DNA of 64,000 nucleotides from an uncultured Bacteroidota bacterium (lineage in GTDB: Bacteria > Bacteroidota > Bacteroidia > JABEUT01). Position numbers and translations under genes: made by a program. This document shows positions 1 to 9,400 of this stretch, piece by piece. The stretch's first letter is position 1, and each line of letters starts with the position of its first letter. Below the pieces are notes generated by a model. It searched no databases. It was not told the DNA's origin and saw nothing but the letters and a program-made list of their open reading frames with translations. The stretch is taken from assembly GCA_903901055.1 (NCBI GenBank), contig CAIUPO010000063.1:1-64000 (forward strand), written 5' to 3'.

Positions 1-770
1 CAATTAATAATATCGCGCCTGAAATAAAATGGAGTTTTCAAGGCTCATACATTCTGAAAGACAAATTAATATTGCTTAATGTGCTTCTCAATAACGATTG
101 GAAAAGGCCAATTTGCTTTGCTATCGGCGGTGGAGCTGATGAATTTGCAGGGCTCGATAATTATTTAAGATTGCAGGGCTTCGTGTATGAACTTGTACCA
201 TTTAAAAACCCTTCAGGGACATCATACTCTAATGCAGATATATCAACAGCAGATATGTATAATACGGTTATGCATAAATTCCAATGGGGTAATATGGGCA
301 ATGGAGTTCCATTAAACAAGGGAAAGATATACATGGCTGAAATTTCCCGGGTAGTTGTTGGTGAACTTGCACAGGCACTAATTGCTGAAGGGAAAAAGGA
401 TTCAGCTATTAAAGTTCTGGATTTTTGTTCTGATTCAATACCTGAAAAATCATTACCCTTCGAGAATGATGAAATGGTGCTAGACGAGGCATATTATGCA
501 GCCGGAGGCTTTGATAAAGCGAATACTATTTCGAAAAAACTATTTGACATATATGAAGGTAAACTGATAGAATATAGTAAACCCGATCCGGAAGACCATT
601 ACCGTGAATCAAACCTGAATGAGGCGAAAAACTTTATATTAAGACTACGTTATGATGCCCAAAAATACAAACAGGACGGGTTACAAAAAATATATGATGC
701 AAAGCTTAAGGATTTTATTTCTCAAGGTCTAATTAATCAGGAAGAAATTATTAATGAAGGATCGAATTAG
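1..770 (+). CDS. DUF2723 family membrane protein, C-terminal part (5' end outside window)
   Basis: The frame is open from base 3 to the stop at 770, so these are the last 255 residues of a gene that begins before the window. The segment around the NNDWKRPICFA motif, followed by a GLDNYL/LQGFVYELVP stretch and a DMYNTVMHKFQWG motif, matches the soluble C-terminal region of Bacteroidota DUF2723 (protein O-mannosyltransferase-like) proteins as I remember them. The multi-spanning N-terminal half is not in the window. No start can be chosen; a TTG at 72 is internal. The protein probably transfers sugars at the inner membrane, but that is family inference. The next gene starts 50 bases downstream behind its own promoter box. 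Confidence 0.75.
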   Translation, partial: INNIAPEIKWSFQGSYILKDKLILLNVLLNNDWKRPICFAIGGGADEFAGLDNYLRLQGFVYELVPFKNPSGTSYSNADISTADMYNTVMHKFQWGNMGNGVPLNKGKIYMAEISRVVVGELAQALIAEGKKDSAIKVLDFCSDSIPEKSLPFENDEMVLDEAYYAAGGFDKANTISKKLFDIYEGKLIEYSKPDPEDHYRESNLNEAKNFILRLRYDAQKYKQDGLQKIYDAKLKDFISQGLINQEEIINEGSN

Positions 771-790
771 GCTGAATTAAACAATTCTGT

Positions 791-798
791 TACCTTTG
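791..798 (+). promoter_or_regulatory. Predicted -7 promoter box for the DedA gene
   Basis: TACCTTTG matches the Bacteroidota -7 consensus TAnnTTTG exactly and ends 22 bases before the ATG at 821. No clear -33 TTTG was found. Confidence 0.45.
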
Positions 799-820
799 GC
801 TCCTCATTCCTACCTCCACC

Positions 821-1462
821 ATGATTGAACATATCAAACATTTTATCTCGATGATTCCCCATGACAGGGATTCACTTCAGTATATTGTTGACACCTATCA
901 AAACAGTACTTATGTAATTCTTTGTCTTATTATTTTCTGCGAAACAGGACTGGTAGTTACCCCATTCCTTCCCGGCGATTCGCTTCTTTTTGCGGCGGGT
1001 GTTATTGCAAGCGGACTGGGAGTTTTAAACATCTATCTGCTTTTACTTTTACTATTTATTGCAGCCTTTGCAGGCGATAATTCCAATTACTTTATCGGAA
1101 ACTATTTCGGACCAAAAGTTTTCAACTTGAAATTGCGGTTTATTCGTAAAGATTATTTGGATAAAACCCGTGCCTTCTACGAAAAGCATGGCGGCAAAAC
1201 AATCATTATAGCCCGGTTTATACCTATCATTCGCACGTTTGCTCCATTTGTGGCCGGCGTTGGGAGTATGACCTACAAAAGATTTATAACGTTCAGTATT
1301 TTAGGCAATCTGCTTTGGATAAACAGCTTCCTTTGGGCAGGCTATCTTTTAGGACATACTGAATTTGTAAAGAACTATTTTACCCAAATAACCTATTGCA
1401 TTATTATAGTTTCGCTGATTCCGCCAATATATGGAGCCATCCGAAGCCGCTTCAAAAAATAA
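821..1462 (+). CDS. DedA family membrane protein
   Basis: A 213-residue integral membrane protein of the DedA/SNARE-associated (VTT) family. Diagnostic parts are FCETGLVVTPFLPGDSLLF near residues 39-57, a GDNSNYFIGNYFG stretch, and ARFIPIIRTFAPFVAGVG near residues 131-148, where conserved Arg and Pro residues of the family lie. Several hydrophobic segments span the whole length. Known family members flip undecaprenyl phosphate or phospholipids; the substrate here is not deducible. The ATG at 821 follows a -7 box. The 3' end abuts a WbqC-like gene, so the two are probably cotranscribed with the GT4 gene. Confidence 0.88.
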   Translation: MIEHIKHFISMIPHDRDSLQYIVDTYQNSTYVILCLIIFCETGLVVTPFLPGDSLLFAAGVIASGLGVLNIYLLLLLLFIAAFAGDNSNYFIGNYFGPKVFNLKLRFIRKDYLDKTRAFYEKHGGKTIIIARFIPIIRTFAPFVAGVGSMTYKRFITFSILGNLLWINSFLWAGYLLGHTEFVKNYFTQITYCIIIVSLIPPIYGAIRSRFKK

Positions 1463-1472
1463 GCCTGCACAG

Positions 1473-2078
1473 GTGGCTATCATGCCCCTCGCCTATTTTC
1501 CGCCGATTAAATATTTTCAACTCATGTTGAAGCATAAGTCGGTCGTTTTTGATGTGCACGAGCACTTCCACAAGCAATTCTTTTATAACCGTTGTGTAAT
1601 CAGCGGACCAAACGGAGCTCAAAAATTATCTATTCCTATAATTCATAAAGGAGTACGAACAGCACTAAAGGATGTCCGGATTTCGTATGAAAGCAATTGG
1701 CGCGCTATCCACTGGCGTGGCTTTGAAGCAGCATACAGGCGCTCACCTTATTTTGAATTTTACGAACATTATTTCAGCCCAATATACTCCGATTTCAAGC
1801 CAACTTTTTTGTTTGAATGGAACATGAAACTTCTCGAGATAATGAATACCATTTTTGGAAATAAAATTCACTTTTCATTCACTACAGAATATATTGAAAG
1901 CTATCCGCATGCAAATGATTACCGAGCATTGGCAGCACCTTCAGTTTTAGCTGCCAACCCTATTCAAATTCCAAAATATCTTCAGGTTTTTGAAGAACGG
2001 AATGGGTTTATTAATAATTTAAGTATTGTAGATTTGCTATTTTGCGAAGGCAATAACATGCTGCAATATTTGAAATAA
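1473..2078 (+). CDS. WbqC-like family protein
   Basis: The protein has the WbqC order: an IMPLAYFPPIKYF start, KQFFYNRCVISGPNG, LSIPIIHKG, then NWRAIHWRGFEAAYRRSPYFEFYE. Homologues begin one to three residues before the IMPLAYF motif, so I chose the GTG at 1473; an ATG at 1482 and an in-frame ATG at 1431 overlapping the DedA gene are alternatives. About 201 residues. WbqC proteins are found in O-antigen and glycosylation loci; their reaction is not established. The stop is directly followed by the ATG of the GT4 gene, which suggests translational coupling. Confidence 0.8.
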   Translation: MAIMPLAYFPPIKYFQLMLKHKSVVFDVHEHFHKQFFYNRCVISGPNGAQKLSIPIIHKGVRTALKDVRISYESNWRAIHWRGFEAAYRRSPYFEFYEHYFSPIYSDFKPTFLFEWNMKLLEIMNTIFGNKIHFSFTTEYIESYPHANDYRALAAPSVLAANPIQIPKYLQVFEERNGFINNLSIVDLLFCEGNNMLQYLK

Positions 2079-3194
2079 ATGTATTTTTTAACCATAAACG
2101 AAGCACCCGAAGGGGTATTAAAAAGCCAGGCATTTGATGTTTGCCGTTTTCTTGAAGATAAATTCAAGATTAAGGTAACACTAATTGCACTTATTTCAGT
2201 ACGCTCATTTTTCAAGGTTCGGAAAGAGTTTAAGAAAAACTACCACCGTACAATTATTCTGCCGGGTTTCCCTGGAATAAACAACTGGAAGAAAAATATA
2301 TTTACTTTAAAAGTGCTCTTGTTTTTCAAGAAAAATGAAACAATAATGGCAAGAGGTATTTTTGCGTCTTGGCTTGCGCTAAATTGTAAAAAAGCAACAT
2401 GGGTTGCTTATGACGGAAGGGCAGCTTATGCAGCCGAATGGCTTGAATACTTTACAGGGTATTCAACAGTCATCGCATCCTACATTAAAGATCTTGAAAA
2501 GGAAGTTGTTGATGAAGTTCAGGGAAGACTTGCAGTTTCTAAAAAACTGACTGAATACTGGCATAATTACCTGGGCTGCAAAACTACCGATTTTGTAGTT
2601 ATTCCATGCACCATGAATTCGGCTATTAACAGTTCTATTGATAAAGAAAAAATAAATGCACTTCGTCAAACACTGGGAGTGGGCGAAAATGAAATTTTAA
2701 TTGTAACTTCAGGTTCTAATTATGCATGGCATGGAATAGATCTTTTGTACAAACATTTGGCCGTTGCATTATCTGAAAACAAGAATATAAAACTATTAAT
2801 GTTGAGTAAACCCGGTGCCGAAAAACCATTAAAAGAGACATACCCCGACCGGGTTTTGCAGGAATGGGTCGACTATTCAAGAGTAATGGATTATTTGCGG
2901 GCTTCAGATTATGCTTTTTTTGCACAAGCAGATTCCATAAGTAATATGCCTCGTACACCCGTGCGCTTTGCCGAGTACATGGCTGCCGGACTACCCTCTA
3001 TTGTTTCAAACAATGTGGGTGATTATAGTGAATTAGTTGTTCAAAAAAATTGCGGAATATTATTGGATACAATTAATTGGAAAAACCTTCAACGGCCCGC
3101 CTTCGAAGACCGATTAAGAATAAGTGATTTGTCAGAAACTATGTTCCGGAAAGAAAACTACACAGAGCAATACAGAAAACTCCTGAACTTGTAA
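2079..3194 (+). CDS. Glycosyltransferase family 4-like protein
   Basis: A 371-residue soluble protein with a two-domain GT-B plan. The C-terminal half carries the usual donor-site features: TSGSNYAWHGIDLLYKHL, a long acidic/hydrophobic strand region, and FAEYMAAGLPSIVSNNVGDYSEL, equivalent to the E-x7-E motif area. The N-terminal half has MYFLTINEAPEGVLKSQ, like the first Rossmann strand and glycine loop. Substrates cannot be read from sequence. It follows the WbqC-like gene without a gap, consistent with an operon DedA-WbqC-GT4 concerned with envelope glycans. It is convergent with the DUF4197 gene six bases away; no hairpin terminator was seen between them. Confidence 0.8.
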   Translation: MYFLTINEAPEGVLKSQAFDVCRFLEDKFKIKVTLIALISVRSFFKVRKEFKKNYHRTIILPGFPGINNWKKNIFTLKVLLFFKKNETIMARGIFASWLALNCKKATWVAYDGRAAYAAEWLEYFTGYSTVIASYIKDLEKEVVDEVQGRLAVSKKLTEYWHNYLGCKTTDFVVIPCTMNSAINSSIDKEKINALRQTLGVGENEILIVTSGSNYAWHGIDLLYKHLAVALSENKNIKLLMLSKPGAEKPLKETYPDRVLQEWVDYSRVMDYLRASDYAFFAQADSISNMPRTPVRFAEYMAAGLPSIVSNNVGDYSELVVQKNCGILLDTINWKNLQRPAFEDRLRISDLSETMFRKENYTEQYRKLLNL

Positions 3195-3200
3195 TTCAAC

Positions 3201-3956
3201 TTATTTCTTATCCAAGCTTCCAAATACTTTCTTAAGTATATCCGAAACACGTGCCAAGGGATTCTTACGAATCTTTAGTTCTTCTCTTGCCACCAGATTA
3301 AATAAACCATCCAATGCTTTTTGGGTAACATATTCATTCAAGTCAGGGTTTACTTTAGTAACACCAGGAATCATATTATAGGTATTTGCCAAGGGCTGCC
3401 AGTATTTGGTTACCTGAACCGTTGCAATAGCTTCTTTTACAATAGGTAAAAAAGTATCATGCAGTTGTTGGGCTGTTTTACTTTGTAAATATTGGGTAGC
3501 CGCATTATCCGCACCTTTCAGAATATTCAAACCATCATCAATATTCATCGACATAACTGCATTAACAAAAATTGGAGCAGCCTTAACAGCAGCCTGTTCA
3601 GCAGCGCGATTCATACTTAAAATAAAATCATCCACCTGCTTTTGCATTCCCACGTCAACAGCGGTTTTCCGAACCTTTTCTGCATCCGGAGGGAATGGAA
3701 TTTTAATCAGGGAATCTTTATAAAATCCGTCAACCTTTGAAGCTGACGAACCTGCATTATTCGAACCGACCTTTAAGGCCTCCTTCAAGCCATTTACAAT
3801 ATCATCATTACTGAGTGTGCCATTATCGCCTTTTTTGCCAAGGGCATTATTTATGTTTTTGGATGTATTATTCTCCAGTTTTTTTAAATCGAATTGGGCA
3901 AATGAGATAGTAGAAATCCCTAAAAAGGCAATTGCTAAAATGGGTGTTAGTTTCAT
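3201..3956 (-). CDS. DUF4197 domain-containing secreted protein
   Basis: A 251-residue protein with a signal peptide (MKLTPILAIAFLGISTISFAQ). The body matches DUF4197: LSNDDIVNGLKEALKVGS, YKDSLIKIPFPPDAEKV, and ALDGLFNLVAREELKIRKNPLARVSDILKKVFG at the C terminus. Helical and periplasmic or lipid-facing; no reaction is known for the family. The promoter box lies within the 3' coding end of the upstream OsmC gene, so it may be expressed both with and without osmC. Confidence 0.88.
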   Translation of the reverse strand: MKLTPILAIAFLGISTISFAQFDLKKLENNTSKNINNALGKKGDNGTLSNDDIVNGLKEALKVGSNNAGSSASKVDGFYKDSLIKIPFPPDAEKVRKTAVDVGMQKQVDDFILSMNRAAEQAAVKAAPIFVNAVMSMNIDDGLNILKGADNAATQYLQSKTAQQLHDTFLPIVKEAIATVQVTKYWQPLANTYNMIPGVTKVNPDLNEYVTQKALDGLFNLVAREELKIRKNPLARVSDILKKVFGSLDKK

Positions 3957-3968
3957 AATTAGTTGATG

Positions 3969-4388
3969 TTAATTAAACACAAAAGTAATGTTCTGAATGA
4001 GTTTTGGATGAAGGCTCTCAGCAACAGGGCAGGTTCGGGCAGTCAATTCAAGAAGTTTTTTTTGTTCGTCAGTATATCCCATTGGCGGAAAGGTAAGGGT
4101 AATATGTATTTCAGCTACCCTGCGCGGATTTGCTGCCATAATCTTAGTAACTTCAGCAACAGTTCCGTCAATATTAATGTTGCGGCTTTGGCATGCAATG
4201 CCCATCACTGTAAGCATACAGTTTGCCAGCGAAGTAGCCATCAAATCAGTTGGTGAGAAAGCTTCTCCTTTTCCATGATTGTCTGGCGGTGCATCAGTTA
4301 TTATGGTATTGCCCGATTTTAAATGAACGGCTGAGGTTCTTAATCCTCCCGTATAAATAACTTTCGAAGTAATCGCATTGTCTGCCAT
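3969..4388 (-). CDS. OsmC family peroxiredoxin-like protein
   Basis: I start at ATG 4388 (MADNAITSKVIYTGG), giving 139 residues, the normal OsmC/YhfA length; a longer frame to 4514 would run through the divergent gene and both promoters. The two redox cysteines of the family are present: Cys57 in SLANCMLTVM and Cys120 in RTCPVAESL. OsmC-type proteins reduce organic peroxides with a Cys pair; this copy looks like the YhfA-like subgroup. Its stop is 12 bases before the DUF4197 start on the same strand. Confidence 0.87.
   Translation of the reverse strand: MADNAITSKVIYTGGLRTSAVHLKSGNTIITDAPPDNHGKGEAFSPTDLMATSLANCMLTVMGIACQSRNINIDGTVAEVTKIMAANPRRVAEIHITLTFPPMGYTDEQKKLLELTARTCPVAESLHPKLIQNITFVFN
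3980..3987 (-). promoter_or_regulatory. Predicted -7 box for the DUF4197 gene, inside osmC coding sequence
   Basis: Reverse strand TACTTTTG is an exact TAnnTTTG match, 23 bases before the DUF4197 ATG and overlapping the last codons of the OsmC gene. Confidence 0.4.
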
Positions 4389-4396
4389 ATTTTGTA

Positions 4397-4404
4397 TAAA
4401 TTTG
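4397..4404 (+). promoter_or_regulatory. Predicted -7 box, rightward half of a divergent pair
   Basis: TAAATTTG matches TAnnTTTG, 39 bases before the ATG at 4444. It lies seven bases from the leftward box for osmC, so the two promoters face away from each other and cannot both be occupied easily. Confidence 0.4.
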
Positions 4405-4410
4405 CCAATA

Positions 4411-4418
4411 CAAATATA
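4411..4418 (-). promoter_or_regulatory. Predicted -7 box for the OsmC gene
   Basis: Reverse strand TATATTTG is an exact TAnnTTTG match, 22 bases before the chosen osmC ATG at 4388. Confidence 0.45.
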
Positions 4419-4443
4419 GGACAAGTATTCATGAGGGACTAAA

Positions 4444-5241
4444 ATGAATAATGAAAAACGTAAAATGAAAATCCCATATTTAAAACTTTTTACTTTTTGC
4501 TTACTGCTTTTCATTCCTTTCGGAAAGTTTGTAACTGCTCAGGAAATTGCGGACGAGTCCATTACTCCACCGGATGCAAATATTATTTATAACCACCAGG
4601 CAATTGGGGCTATTTCTATTCATTCGGAAGGATGGGGGTTTTATTTCCGCCGCTCAAAAATACTCGACATTTATAAAAAGATATTCTGGGAAACGGAATT
4701 TGCTACTATGCATAACCAGAACGAGTATAAAATATCAAACCCGAACCAGCCCGAAGCATCACCTTACTATTTCGGCAAACTGAACGGAATGGGAGTTTTC
4801 CGTCTTGGCGTGGGTGTTTCAAGGATGATTTGGAGGAAAAATGATTTGAACTGCGTTCAAATTGATGCCATTTATGCAGTAGGCGCATCATTAGGCATTT
4901 TGAAACCTGTTTACCTTGATATTCTTGTTAGTGCGCCCAATGGAGATCAACTTCCGCCAGTTCCTGAAAAATATGACCCTGCAAAAGATAACCCAAGTAA
5001 CATTTATGGCCGTGCTTCTGTATTTGATGGCTTAGGTGAAATGACTATACATCCCGGCCTTTATGGTAAAGCCGGAATTAATTTTGATTTTGCCAATCGC
5101 CACAAAACCCTTAAAGCCCTTGAAACAGGCGTGGTGGTAGATGCTTATAAAAACGTAATCCCCATGATGGCTTTCTCTCAAAACAACCGGATCTTTATTA
5201 ATTTATACCTGAGCTTCAGTATTGGCAGCCGCTGGATTTAA
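4444..5241 (+). CDS. Predicted exported envelope protein, unknown function
   Basis: A 265-residue protein with an N-terminal signal peptide ending near FVTAQEIA. A second ATG at 4465 (MKIPYLKLFTFCLLLF) gives a more ordinary signal peptide and may be the true start. The rest has many aromatic, alternating strand-like segments (GAISIHSEGWGFYFRRSK, GVFRLGVGVSRMI, NRIFINLYLSFSIG) and ends near an aromatic residue, as outer-membrane barrels do. I do not recognise a named family. It stands 11 bases upstream of lipA and may be cotranscribed. Confidence 0.7.
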   Translation: MNNEKRKMKIPYLKLFTFCLLLFIPFGKFVTAQEIADESITPPDANIIYNHQAIGAISIHSEGWGFYFRRSKILDIYKKIFWETEFATMHNQNEYKISNPNQPEASPYYFGKLNGMGVFRLGVGVSRMIWRKNDLNCVQIDAIYAVGASLGILKPVYLDILVSAPNGDQLPPVPEKYDPAKDNPSNIYGRASVFDGLGEMTIHPGLYGKAGINFDFANRHKTLKALETGVVVDAYKNVIPMMAFSQNNRIFINLYLSFSIGSRWI

Positions 5242-5252
5242 CCGCATAATTT

Positions 5253-6128
5253 GTGTCAGAAAACAACACCCTTCCGTTAACAAAACCCCAAAGCAATAAG
5301 CCCTCCTGGCTAAAAGTAAAACTACCAACAGGCGAAAACTATCGCAATGTTCGGGCTACTGTTGATGCAAACCGTCTCCACACTATATGCCAGAGCGGAA
5401 ACTGCCCGAATATGGGCGAATGCTGGGGAGCCGGAACTGCCACTTTTATGATATTGGGAAATATCTGCACCCGTTCATGCGGCTTTTGTGCTGTAGCAAC
5501 AGGCCGCCCAAAAGCGGTTGATTTAAAAGAACCTCAACGTGTTGCCGAGGCAGTACAATTGATGAAAGTAAAACATTGCGTAATTACTTCTGTCGACAGG
5601 GACGACCTGAAAGACGGAGGTGCAGCTATATGGGTTGAAACCATCAACACCATCCGTGAAAAATGCCCCGGGGTAACCCTTGAAACACTGATCGGAGATT
5701 TTCAGGGAGACCCTGAACTGGTGGCAAAAATTGCCGAAGTGCGCCCTGAAATTGTATCGCATAATCTTGAAACAGTTAGAAGGCTTACCAAGCAAGTACG
5801 AATACAAGCCAAATATGACCGTAGCCTTGCCGTGTTAAAAATGCTGAGCGATGCGGGGGTAAAAACCAAATCAGGTATCATGTTGGGACTTGGTGAAACC
5901 TTCGATGAGATTTTAGAATCGATGGACGACCTGAGAAATTCAGGTGTTAGCATATTAACGCTTGGCCAATATCTTCAACCAACCCCGGAACATCTTCCCG
6001 TAAAAGAGTTTATACACCCCGATAAATTTGCCGAACTGAAGTTAATCGGCCTTCAAAAAGGGTTCCGTTATGTTGAAAGCGGACCATTGGTTAGGTCTTC
6101 TTATCATGCAGAGAAGCATTTGTTTTAA
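5253..6128 (+). CDS. lipA: Lipoyl synthase
   Basis: LipA inserts two sulfurs into octanoyl groups on lipoyl domains using two [4Fe-4S] clusters. Both cluster motifs are present: auxiliary-cluster cysteines 46, 51 and 57 in [12 protein letters not shown], and radical-SAM cysteines 72, 76 and 79 in CTRSCGFC. The C-terminal serine region [10 protein letters not shown], which ligates the auxiliary cluster, is intact. Length 291 is normal. The start is GTG at 5253; no ATG in frame gives a complete N terminus. No octanoyltransferase gene is adjacent in this window. Confidence 0.96.
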   Translation: MSENNTLPLTKPQSNKPSWLKVKLPTGENYRNVRATVDANRLHTICQSGNCPNMGECWGAGTATFMILGNICTRSCGFCAVATGRPKAVDLKEPQRVAEAVQLMKVKHCVITSVDRDDLKDGGAAIWVETINTIREKCPGVTLETLIGDFQGDPELVAKIAEVRPEIVSHNLETVRRLTKQVRIQAKYDRSLAVLKMLSDAGVKTKSGIMLGLGETFDEILESMDDLRNSGVSILTLGQYLQPTPEHLPVKEFIHPDKFAELKLIGLQKGFRYVESGPLVRSSYHAEKHLF

Positions 6129-6191
6129 ACTTTGAAGGTTTGACTTCAACTTTATAAACTTTCACCTCTATAAACGTTATACTCATTTGCC

Positions 6192-6233
6192 GTTTAATAA
6201 GTGAAACCTACCATTTAATAAGTCAAACCCACC
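6192..6233 (+). repeat. Two 21-bp tandem direct repeats upstream of a T9SS cargo gene
   Basis: Units 6192-6212 and 6213-6233 share 18 of 21 bases around TTTAATAAGT and AAACC. Twenty-one bases is two helical turns, so both copies face the same side of DNA. They sit about 130 bases before the -7 box of the next gene. The same repeat was not seen before the paralogous gene at 9747. Confidence 0.6.
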
Positions 6234-6364
6234 ATATAATAATTCTTCCCCCTGAAGGTTCTTTTTATGATATATCTTTGAAACTGCAAACCGTTTTTGA
6301 GGGTGTATTTATAAAAAATTTACCAACACTTTCAAAAGCCAAGTTTTTCGGACTCAATATTTAA

Positions 6365-6372
6365 TACTTTTG
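6365..6372 (+). promoter_or_regulatory. Predicted -7 box for the first giant BNR protein gene
   Basis: TACTTTTG matches TAnnTTTG and ends 28 bases before the ATG at 6401. The paralogue at 9747 has an equivalent box in the same context (taatac...tttg). Confidence 0.5.
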
Positions 6373-6400
6373 CCCAACCAACCTATCTAACTAACCAAAC

Positions 6401-9400
6401 ATGAACTCAAAAGAAACTACTAAAACCACCAAAAACTCATTATCCTTCATTAGCCTCAAATTAGGCTCTGTGGCTATTGTTCTTGGACTTTTATTTTCTG
6501 TGTTTACAAACAATCACAGGCAATACTCGGCCGGAAACGCCATTTCTAAAGAAAAGGATGAAAAAGACAATGATGCTTATGGTATGTTGAAATTCTTCTT
6601 CAATGCCCGTAAAAATATTACAACCAATAAATTAGATTATAAAAGCATGTTTGAAGCAACCGCGGCAGACAGGGAAATGGCTACCGCCCGTTTTACCCAT
6701 GCAACTACTGCAGTTCCTTCCCTTAATTGGGACAGTTACGGACCTACTGCAACAGGAGGCCGTACCCGTGCAATCCTTATTGATAATCAAGACCCAACCC
6801 ACCAAACAATTTTTGCAGGTGGTGTAACAGGAGGTATCTGGAAATCAACTGACGGTGGTTCGCATTGGGGAAGTTCAATCAGCACCATTGCATTTAGCCA
6901 GGACGACCAAATGGCTAACATGAATATTTGTTGTATTGCTCAGGATTCCAAAGGTGTTATATATGTTGGAACAGGCGAAGGCTTTGTAAATCTTGGAGAG
7001 GAATTCAGTACTGGTGAAGTGGGTGGTGGTATTTTTAAATCTACCGATGATGGAGCTACATGGCGCTTGCTTCCTAAAACTGCCCCTGCTGCAAACTCTG
7101 CAGCTTTATGGGCATTTACCAATCGGATTGCAATTCAACCAAATAACTTTAAAACCCTTTATGCATCTACCAATTATGGCTTGTATATCTCAAGGGATAG
7201 CGGAGCAACATGGCGTAGCGCATACAATCTTGTAACAAATAAAAAAATATCCGGCGCTCCCAGCTACAATTCACTTGATGTAAAAGTTTCTGGGGATGGT
7301 AGTGTTATAATTGCCGACGTTAGCGGATTTGGATATGTATGTAACCCATTAAGCGGAAATGATAGCAGCTTTACTCAGATTAAATATACTGGAGTAGGAA
7401 GATTACCAGGTAATGCGGTTCGTATTGAGTTCGCTATTGCACCAACCAACCCGAACCACATTTATGCTTCGGATATACAAGGTTCTGCTCCTTATGGTGC
7501 ATTTGGCACTACAGGTTCAACATCAGGTATATTTATGAGTACCAATGGTGGTACTTATTGGTATAATATAGGCCCAGGAGGAAGTATGGCTTTCGACCCT
7601 TATATTTCTGCGTTTGACCAATGCGGTTACGATAATACATTGGCAGTATTTCCTAATAATGAAAACTATCTGATATTAGGTGGTACAACCTTCTATAAAT
7701 GGAATACTACCCACTCTGGCGATACTGTTGGAGAATGGAATAAAATAAGCCACTATGGAGGAGGCCCTTCCGATCCACTCTGGGTTCATGCCGATGATCA
7801 TGCACTTGTTTTCGACCCTTCCAACCCGAACGTATTGTTCTTAGGTTGCGATGGTGGCGTATTCAAAAGCACAAATGCTACCAATGCTGAAACTTCAAGC
7901 GGAGCAATGACATTCGGCGCTTATAACAGAAACTATGCTGTAACCCAATATTATCACGTTTGTTATTCACCACAAGTTAATTACGTAAATGTAAATTATG
8001 GTAACGGTACTAAAGTAGAAGGTATTGGAATGGGTGGCGGAGCTCAGGATAATGGCTCACCTTACATGACCGGTAATGGATTTTACCCGAATGATGGTAA
8101 TGATATGACAGGTGGCGATGGTAATGGTTGTGCAGTTTCGCAACTTAACCCAAATATCGCCTATTTCTCTATCGACTACGGTTCTTTCTTGGGCCGGGAA
8201 GGAAACCTTTCAACTCTTTCAGGACCTACCGATGCCTACACAGCATTCCAGGGTAGGTGCACTGGTGCGGACATACAGGCAATTGGTGGAACAGGTGCAG
8301 GTAGTTTTGATTTCCCGGTTGCATTATATGAAAACCCGTATGATTTGTTAAATCATGATTCTATCATTTTTGTTGCACCTAAGAATTATAAACCCGGGGA
8401 TACAATCTGGCCACAATCTTCTAACGGGCCTCTTTACTACCCTTATGTAACCCCAATTGCTATTGCTATGGGCTCCAGAACGATGGTTCCGGACAGGGTA
8501 GTATCAAGACTTGCTATAGGATTCAGCGGAAAAAATTATATCTGGATAAACGGACAAGGTGCAAGTAATTACTCCGTTTTATGGAAGCCAATTGGTGGCG
8601 GTCTTTCTAAACCTACTGCTGACAACAGCGCCTCTCCTATTCATGCGCTTGCATGGTCTGCTGATGGTGACGATTTGTTTGTAGGTGATGAAAGCGGTGT
8701 ATTATTCCGATTCTCAAACCTAAATGCTATGGACGCTAATAACTATTGCAGCGGTGCACTATTTTGGGACACTGCTTCTGTTTCGCATGTAACAGGTGAT
8801 ACTACAGTAAAATCTAAACAGTTGGCAAGCCCTGTTGGCGGTAGGGATATCTTATCACTGGGCACCGACCCGAAGAATAGCAATAACCTGATGGTTACTG
8901 CCGGTAATTATGGCAGTGCAGCTTATGTGTACTATTCTACCAATGCTCAAAGTGCTTCTCCGTCATTTGTCAGCGTACAAGGTAATTTACCGTTGATGCC
9001 GGTGTATAGTTGCATAGTAGACCTTCGTAATTCAGATGGTACTTACCTTACCGGTTCTGCAATGGTAGCTACCGAGCATGGCATTTATTCAACTGATAAA
9101 TTAAACGGAACTTCTACCGTTTGGGTGAAAAACAGCAATGGTTTGCCGAACGTAATGACATCTGATATCAAGCAACAAAACATGCCGAATTATATGTGTA
9201 ATAATTCCGGCAATATTTATGTTTCAACACATGGAAGGGGTGCATGGGTTTCAAGTACACTTCAGCAATTACCAACCGCCGTTCCTGTAGTTAAAAATGC
9301 GGCTGTTCTGGATAACCTGAAAGTTTATCCAAACCCAATGACAACTCAAGGTAATATTGAGTTCGATATGACGACCTCTGATGATGTTACTGTTCGTATC

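Noticed and set aside
4389-4514. 42-residue N-terminal extension of OsmC
   Set aside because: It overlaps both divergent promoter boxes and the neighbouring gene; the family starts at the shorter ATG.
5523-5953. Antisense ORFs across lipA and other long genes
   Set aside because: They are shadows of conserved coding sequences and have no family features.
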